NCBI GenBank assembly: GCA_003024985.2
Contig: PXIH01S0014353.1
DNA length: 15,514 nucleotides
From: Euperipatoides rowelli
Taxonomy: Eukaryota > Onychophora > Udeonychophora > Euonychophora > Peripatopsidae
Reading direction: 5' to 3' (one strand)
Position 1 is the stretch's first letter. Each line of letters begins with the position of its first letter. The notes beneath the pieces were generated by a model. It searched no databases and had not been told where the DNA came from. It saw only the letters and a list, made by a program, of their open reading frames with translations. The position numbers and the translations under genes are program-made. Shown piece after piece: positions 12,342 through 15,514 of the stretch.

Positions 12342-13325
12342 ATGATGGAATCTCATTGTAAAGAAAAAAAAGTTGAATCCGACGAGAAAGTTAAAAGAAA
12401 ACCTGGAAGGCCTAGAAAACATAATGTAAGGCCTGTAGTAAAAGATGTTCCTATAGGAAATGATTTTAACAAGGCAACAATTACAACTAAAACATTTACA
12501 ATTAAAGTAGAAAATTTTGATCCAGATATTGATATTTGGAGAAATCAAATATCAGTATCTAATGTACAGCATGATGATCTAGAATGTAGATGTAAAGATA
12601 AAATATTTCCATATACTAAACCTCATAAACCAGGAGATATTGTTGAAGAATACGTATTTTCAAAAAAAAACACTAAAAATATAGAAAAAAAAGAAAATGT
12701 TTTTAAAAACTGTTTTACTGTTGTTATTTTAGATCAATCTTTAAAACCCATAACTATTAAAATATGTAAAAAAGGATCTTTTCAATTAACTGGTTGTTTA
12801 AGTATGGAATCTGGAGAATTTTGTGTATTATCTTTAATAACTAATTTACAAAAAAAGAATCCACGATGGATACCATCTCTTATTTATATGACAATTAAGC
12901 CAGTCATGACTAATGTAAAATTTACAATAGGGTATAAAATATCTATTGTGAAAGCTTTAAATTTTTTTGAAAACAGAAAAGATATTCATGAATTTTTTTC
13001 TTATAAACTTCGAGTAAACCCTGCAATAAATATAAAAGAACTTTTGACAGAAAAAGATTTAGAAAATGTACCAATAAGAATTGTTACATATAAAAATGTT
13101 AATAACAAAATTTTTAATCGTACAAGTCAAGAAATTACACTTTCAAATTATATTCAAACTCTATCTTTAAAAGAAAAGCAAAAACATTTTAAAGAAAAAC
13201 ACACAACTCTTCTTTTGTTTAGGTCTGGAAGTGTTATATTGAGTGGTATTCATGAAAACGTTATGAAAAAAACATTTGAATCTTTTCAAAAAGTTACATC
13301 AGATTATAAAAGTTATTTAACTTAA
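12342..13325 (+). CDS. TBP-like protein with N-terminal AT-hook
   Basis: 327 residues. Residues 18-27 read KRKPGRPRKH, a textbook AT-hook with the GRP core that binds the minor groove of A+T-rich DNA. Two later blocks resemble the two halves of TATA-binding protein. The first is FTVVILDQ...ITIKICKKGSFQLTGC. The second is TTLLLFRSGSVILSG (residues 288-302) followed by a long helix, matching TBP's strand-strand-helix signature in which (L/I)xFxSGKxxxTG is typical. TBP positions TFIIB and polymerase at promoters, which fits the TFIIB-like gene in this window. The sequence is very divergent from cellular TBP and almost twice the length of its core domain, with large insertions between the halves. 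Two adjacent ATG codons (12342 and 12345) are equally good starts. Confidence 0.75.
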   Translation: MMESHCKEKKVESDEKVKRKPGRPRKHNVRPVVKDVPIGNDFNKATITTKTFTIKVENFDPDIDIWRNQISVSNVQHDDLECRCKDKIFPYTKPHKPGDIVEEYVFSKKNTKNIEKKENVFKNCFTVVILDQSLKPITIKICKKGSFQLTGCLSMESGEFCVLSLITNLQKKNPRWIPSLIYMTIKPVMTNVKFTIGYKISIVKALNFFENRKDIHEFFSYKLRVNPAINIKELLTEKDLENVPIRIVTYKNVNNKIFNRTSQEITLSNYIQTLSLKEKQKHFKEKHTTLLLFRSGSVILSGIHENVMKKTFESFQKVTSDYKSYLT

Positions 13326-13343
13326 TTCATTTTAAATTATAAT

Positions 13344-13351
13344 AAAATTGA
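13344..13351 (+). promoter_or_regulatory. AAAATTGA box upstream of the RING protein gene
   Basis: The octamer ends 43 nt before the ATG at 13395 and is preceded by AAT as at the TFIIB-like and RPB1-C genes. An early-type promoter would suit a host-directed RING protein. Confidence 0.55.
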
Positions 13352-13394
13352 TTGTTATTAATGGTGGTTATCGTTAATAATAAATATATAATAA

Positions 13395-14045
13395 ATGACG
13401 TACACACGTGAAACAATGCAAAAAATGAGACGTGAGGAATTAAAAAATATTGCAATCTCATACAGAATTTATAATGGATATCATGAAAGACCAATTTCTA
13501 AAATGAGAAAAAGTGATTTTATTGATTTTATTCATGAATCAGTTACAACACCAAATCACTCTCCTAATACCCGAGAAACTATTTTACAAAACGCTAACCG
13601 TCAAGATAGACGAAGAAGACGGGAAAATAGACATAACGAAGATGTTATTGTACATTTTATACCCTCTCCTCTTTCATCTAGAGACACTTTAAGGGATTTT
13701 GATGCAAGAAGACGAATAGATTTCGGGTCTAGTTTGATGGGAGGACCACTTGGATTACTAGATGTAGTAATTAGTGTTTTAAATTCTACATCTTTAGATG
13801 ATGAAGAACAATATGAATTAAATAATGAAGAATTTACAGGAACAATTCCTACCGAAGTAGAAGAAGAAAACGAAGCACATGAAACTGTAAGATGTGCTGT
13901 TTGTCTTCATAACAAAGTTTGTGTTTTGTTTCAAAAATGCAAACATGTCATAACTTGTGGTCCTTGTAGCTTAAGGGTAAAAGAATGTCCAGCTTGTAAA
14001 CGTGTAGTAGAATCGTCAGACAAAATAAGAATTTTTTTGCCATAA
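13395..14045 (+). CDS. C-terminal RING-finger protein, probable E3 ubiquitin ligase
   Basis: 216 residues. The C-terminus is a complete C3HC4 RING: Cys167, Cys170, Cys182, His184, Cys188, Cys191, Cys198 and Cys201, spaced C-x2-C-x11-C-x-H-x3-C-x2-C-x6-C-x2-C, ending at a hydrophobic tail (IRIFLP) as in IAP-type RINGs. Residues about 10-48 (MRREELKNIAISYRI...MRKSDFIDFIHES) look like a helix-turn-helix of the SAP type, which would suggest DNA or chromatin contact. The middle is Arg-rich (RRRRENRH) and then acidic and disordered. There are no BIR repeats, so it is not an inhibitor of apoptosis in the full sense. Ubiquitin ligase activity is inferred from the intact RING; the target is unknown. 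The gene converges on the 379-residue gene. Confidence 0.88.
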   Translation: MTYTRETMQKMRREELKNIAISYRIYNGYHERPISKMRKSDFIDFIHESVTTPNHSPNTRETILQNANRQDRRRRRENRHNEDVIVHFIPSPLSSRDTLRDFDARRRIDFGSSLMGGPLGLLDVVISVLNSTSLDDEEQYELNNEEFTGTIPTEVEEENEAHETVRCAVCLHNKVCVLFQKCKHVITCGPCSLRVKECPACKRVVESSDKIRIFLP

Positions 14046-14046
14046 A

Positions 14047-14105
14047 CTTAAAATATATCTCTTCTTAAAAAATATATCTTCTTAAAATATATCTTCTTAA
14101 AATTT
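14047..14105. repeat. A+T-rich short tandem repeat just after the RING gene
   Basis: The unit TCTTAAAATATATCT recurs about four times with slight length changes: 14047-14060, 14061-14079 (longer), 14080-14094 and a partial unit 14095-14105. It begins 2 nt after the RING stop and runs into the terminator hairpin. Confidence 0.8.
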
Positions 14106-14129
14106 AAAGGTAAATTTACCTTTAAATTT
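14100..14129. terminator. Perfect 30-nt palindrome shared by two convergent genes
   Basis: Arms AAATTTAAAGGTAAA and TTTACCTTTAAATTT pair fully. It overlaps the last codons region of the reverse gene (stop at 14128-14130) and follows the RING gene. The core TTTAAAGG matches the hairpin at 12261-12290. Confidence 0.82.
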
Positions 14130-15267
14130 AATAATTAATTTTAACACCTTCGTTATCTCTTATAGCATTAAACCCATAACCTAAGTTATTTTGTTCACGT
14201 ATTTTAATTGTTATTGGTTTATTACCTCCACCTCCACCCTGACCATTATTTCCGTATGAATATGTTTGTCTTTGTTTTTTAGGATTGATCATACCTGTAG
14301 TACAAGTACGATCTTCTTGTCCATTCAGATAATTAACATGAAGTCCTTTATAAATTTTATGAGTTTTAACTGAATATAGTGGTAAATTTCTTTCTCTATC
14401 TTTTTCAACTCTACTAATATTATCTTTAGTAACATTTCCATTAGCATTGGTTGCGATTGTAATATTTTGTAAGTTTTTAAATTGCATATGTGGATGTTGT
14501 TGCCAATTAGAATCATTTTTTGATATTGGAATTCTTCCGCTAAATCCTTCTACCATTCCACTTGTTTCATCTCTAAATGTGGAAAATGTTTTGGTGGTTT
14601 CTGGAGAAACAAAACCTTCATAAATGTTATTTTGAGTAACACCATCAATAACATTTCTACCTATATTATCTTCAGGATACTCATATAAAGCTTGTTTAAT
14701 TCTTTGAGGTTTATCTTCTATATGATATACAACATCATATGGTTGATCAATCCCTGTTTTAAAATTATATCCTTTATTTGAACACATTGGTATTGTTTTT
14801 AAAGTATTTAAAACTTCATTACGCTTTAAAGCATTTTCCGATGGTTTGATGCCTTTACTAAAATCTATAAACTCGGCTGACGTATTAATACTCGTAGTAT
14901 TTCTTGGTTGTCTTGATAGAGGCATTAAATCTCTTAAATCTACGATTGGTGGTCTAAATGCGCCATCTTTTATAATTCTGTATGGTAAAAATGCTTCGTT
15001 TGATGATCTTCCAAAACCTAATCCAGTATTATTATATTGAACAGAGACCATAGGATTAACGTTTCTAGCAAATTGTAAAATAGCATCATTTCTATCTGTA
15101 CTGTCATCTTCTGCATTAAGAAGATCGTTATCTTCACCAACTTTGATTATTCTTCTAGTTGTTATTCCTTTCGGAGGGTCCTTAATAATAGTATTTGTAA
15201 TATACCAATCAGAAACATCATCTAAATTTAATTTAGGACTATCTGTTATGCTTGAAAATGAAATCAT
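14128..15267 (-). CDS. Probable virion-associated protein, function unknown
   Basis: 379 residues, mostly polar and low in predicted secondary structure. The block DAILQFARNVNPMVSVQYNN (from about residue 61) and the nearby PYRIIKDGAFRPPIVDLRDL look like conserved segments that I associate with uncharacterised proteins of other large DNA viruses. Further on are NIYEGFVSPE and a Gly-rich loop (GQGGGGGN) before the C-terminal KPITIKIREQ. There is no membrane segment, no catalytic motif and no zinc site; only three cysteines are seen. A structural or packaging role is inferred from composition. The gene diverges from a membrane protein gene at 15351 across 83 nt, and its stop overlaps a terminator palindrome shared with the RING gene. 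Confidence 0.85.
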   Translation of the reverse strand: MISFSSITDSPKLNLDDVSDWYITNTIIKDPPKGITTRRIIKVGEDNDLLNAEDDSTDRNDAILQFARNVNPMVSVQYNNTGLGFGRSSNEAFLPYRIIKDGAFRPPIVDLRDLMPLSRQPRNTTSINTSAEFIDFSKGIKPSENALKRNEVLNTLKTIPMCSNKGYNFKTGIDQPYDVVYHIEDKPQRIKQALYEYPEDNIGRNVIDGVTQNNIYEGFVSPETTKTFSTFRDETSGMVEGFSGRIPISKNDSNWQQHPHMQFKNLQNITIATNANGNVTKDNISRVEKDRERNLPLYSVKTHKIYKGLHVNYLNGQEDRTCTTGMINPKKQRQTYSYGNNGQGGGGGNKPITIKIREQNNLGYGFNAIRDNEGVKINY

Positions 15268-15350
15268 ATTTATTTGTAAAGTTTTCTTTTTTATTTCTTA
15301 TATTCCCATTTCCTGTGTTAAAAATTTCGTTTTTAGCGTTAATAATAAAG

Positions 15351-15514
15351 ATGTTTACACAAATTGCATTAATCTTATCATTAATCATTTTAATATTTTT
15401 TATTTATAAATTTGCAATGTTTAAACCACAAGTTGTTTTAACACCATTGGAATACTTTAACTCAAGAAAAAGAAAAATATTAGAATACTTAAACAACTAT
15501 AAAGTAAAATTAAA
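15351..15514 (+). CDS. N-terminus of a small membrane protein, cut by the window edge
   Basis: An ATG at 15351 opens 54 codons that remain open at the window end. Residues 4-19 are strongly hydrophobic (IALILSLIILIFFIY), giving an N-terminal membrane anchor. A basic, helix-prone region follows (FNSRKRKILEYLNNYKV). I do not recognise the protein. The topology resembles the anchored protein at 3809-4309. The upstream gap has no AAAATTGA box. Confidence 0.7.
   Translation, partial: MFTQIALILSLIILIFFIYKFAMFKPQVVLTPLEYFNSRKRKILEYLNNYKVKL

Noticed and set aside
13355-13380. Inverted repeat TTATTAA / TTAATAA after the TBP-like gene as a terminator
   Set aside because: A 7-bp arm with a 12-nt loop is far weaker than the other gene-end hairpins.
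14325-15409. Small frames on both strands over the 379-residue gene and its upstream gap (63, 64 and 88 codons)
   Set aside because: They overlap a long, well-composed reverse gene; the forward frame ending at 15409 also overlaps the better membrane-protein start at 15351.
1-15514. tRNA genes, CRISPR arrays, insertion sequences or attachment sites
   Set aside because: No cloverleaf, no regularly spaced repeats, no transposase motifs and no flanking target duplications were found on reading both strands by eye.

Overview
The window looks like part of the genome of a nucleocytoplasmic large DNA virus (Nucleocytoviricota). The evidence is gene content plus architecture. Intron-less genes sit on both strands with very short A+T-rich spacers. 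They include virus-type transcription genes (a TFIIB-like factor, a VLTF2-like FCS zinc-finger factor, a TFIIS zinc ribbon, a TBP-like protein and the C-terminal piece of the largest RNA polymerase subunit), an Erv1/E10-type thiol oxidase, and a poxvirus A16/G9/J5-like cysteine-rich membrane protein. They also include a tail-anchored papain-like protease, a dsRNA-binding protein, a RING protein and a BRO-family relic. Many genes end in near-perfect palindromes, and several begin 29 to 44 nt after an AAAATTGA box. Both traits are best known from Mimivirus and relatives, so an Imitervirales-like virus is a reasonable guess. Several of these genes are also shared with irido-, marseille- and asfar-like viruses, and I cannot fix the family or host.

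Layout, left to right. 1-433: the tail of an unidentified gene converges on a small reverse-strand basic protein with five SPxx repeats. 527-3749: papain-like protease, TFIIB-like factor and a small acidic protein, all forward. 3809-4945: a small membrane protein and an FCP1/NIF-type HAD phosphatase, both reverse. 5089-6213: VLTF2-like factor and TFIIS-like zinc ribbon, forward. 6274-7409: a heavily frameshifted BRO-N pseudogene, visibly richer in G+C than its neighbours. 7434-8491: an unknown reverse gene, the Erv1-like oxidase (forward) and a short charged reverse protein. 8569-10002: a free-standing RPB1 C-terminal segment. 10052-10981: a small Gly/Tyr/Pro-rich protein and a dsRNA-binding protein, reverse. 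11028-14045: A16/G9/J5-like membrane protein, AT-hook/TBP-like protein and RING protein, forward. 14128-15267: a reverse gene of virion-protein type. From 15351 a forward membrane protein runs off the window.

Functionally the window is dominated by transcription. Polymerase (RPB1-C), initiation (TFIIB, TBP), elongation/cleavage (TFIIS), late expression (VLTF2) and possibly polymerase-tail dephosphorylation (HAD) lie within 15 kb. A second theme is the virion membrane and redox: the CxxC oxidase could supply disulfides to the 20-cysteine membrane protein and possibly to the cysteine-containing protease. A third is host interaction (dsRNA binding, RING). No tRNA, rRNA, CRISPR array or intact transposon was seen, and no gene-free stretch exceeds 300 nt apart from the pseudogene.
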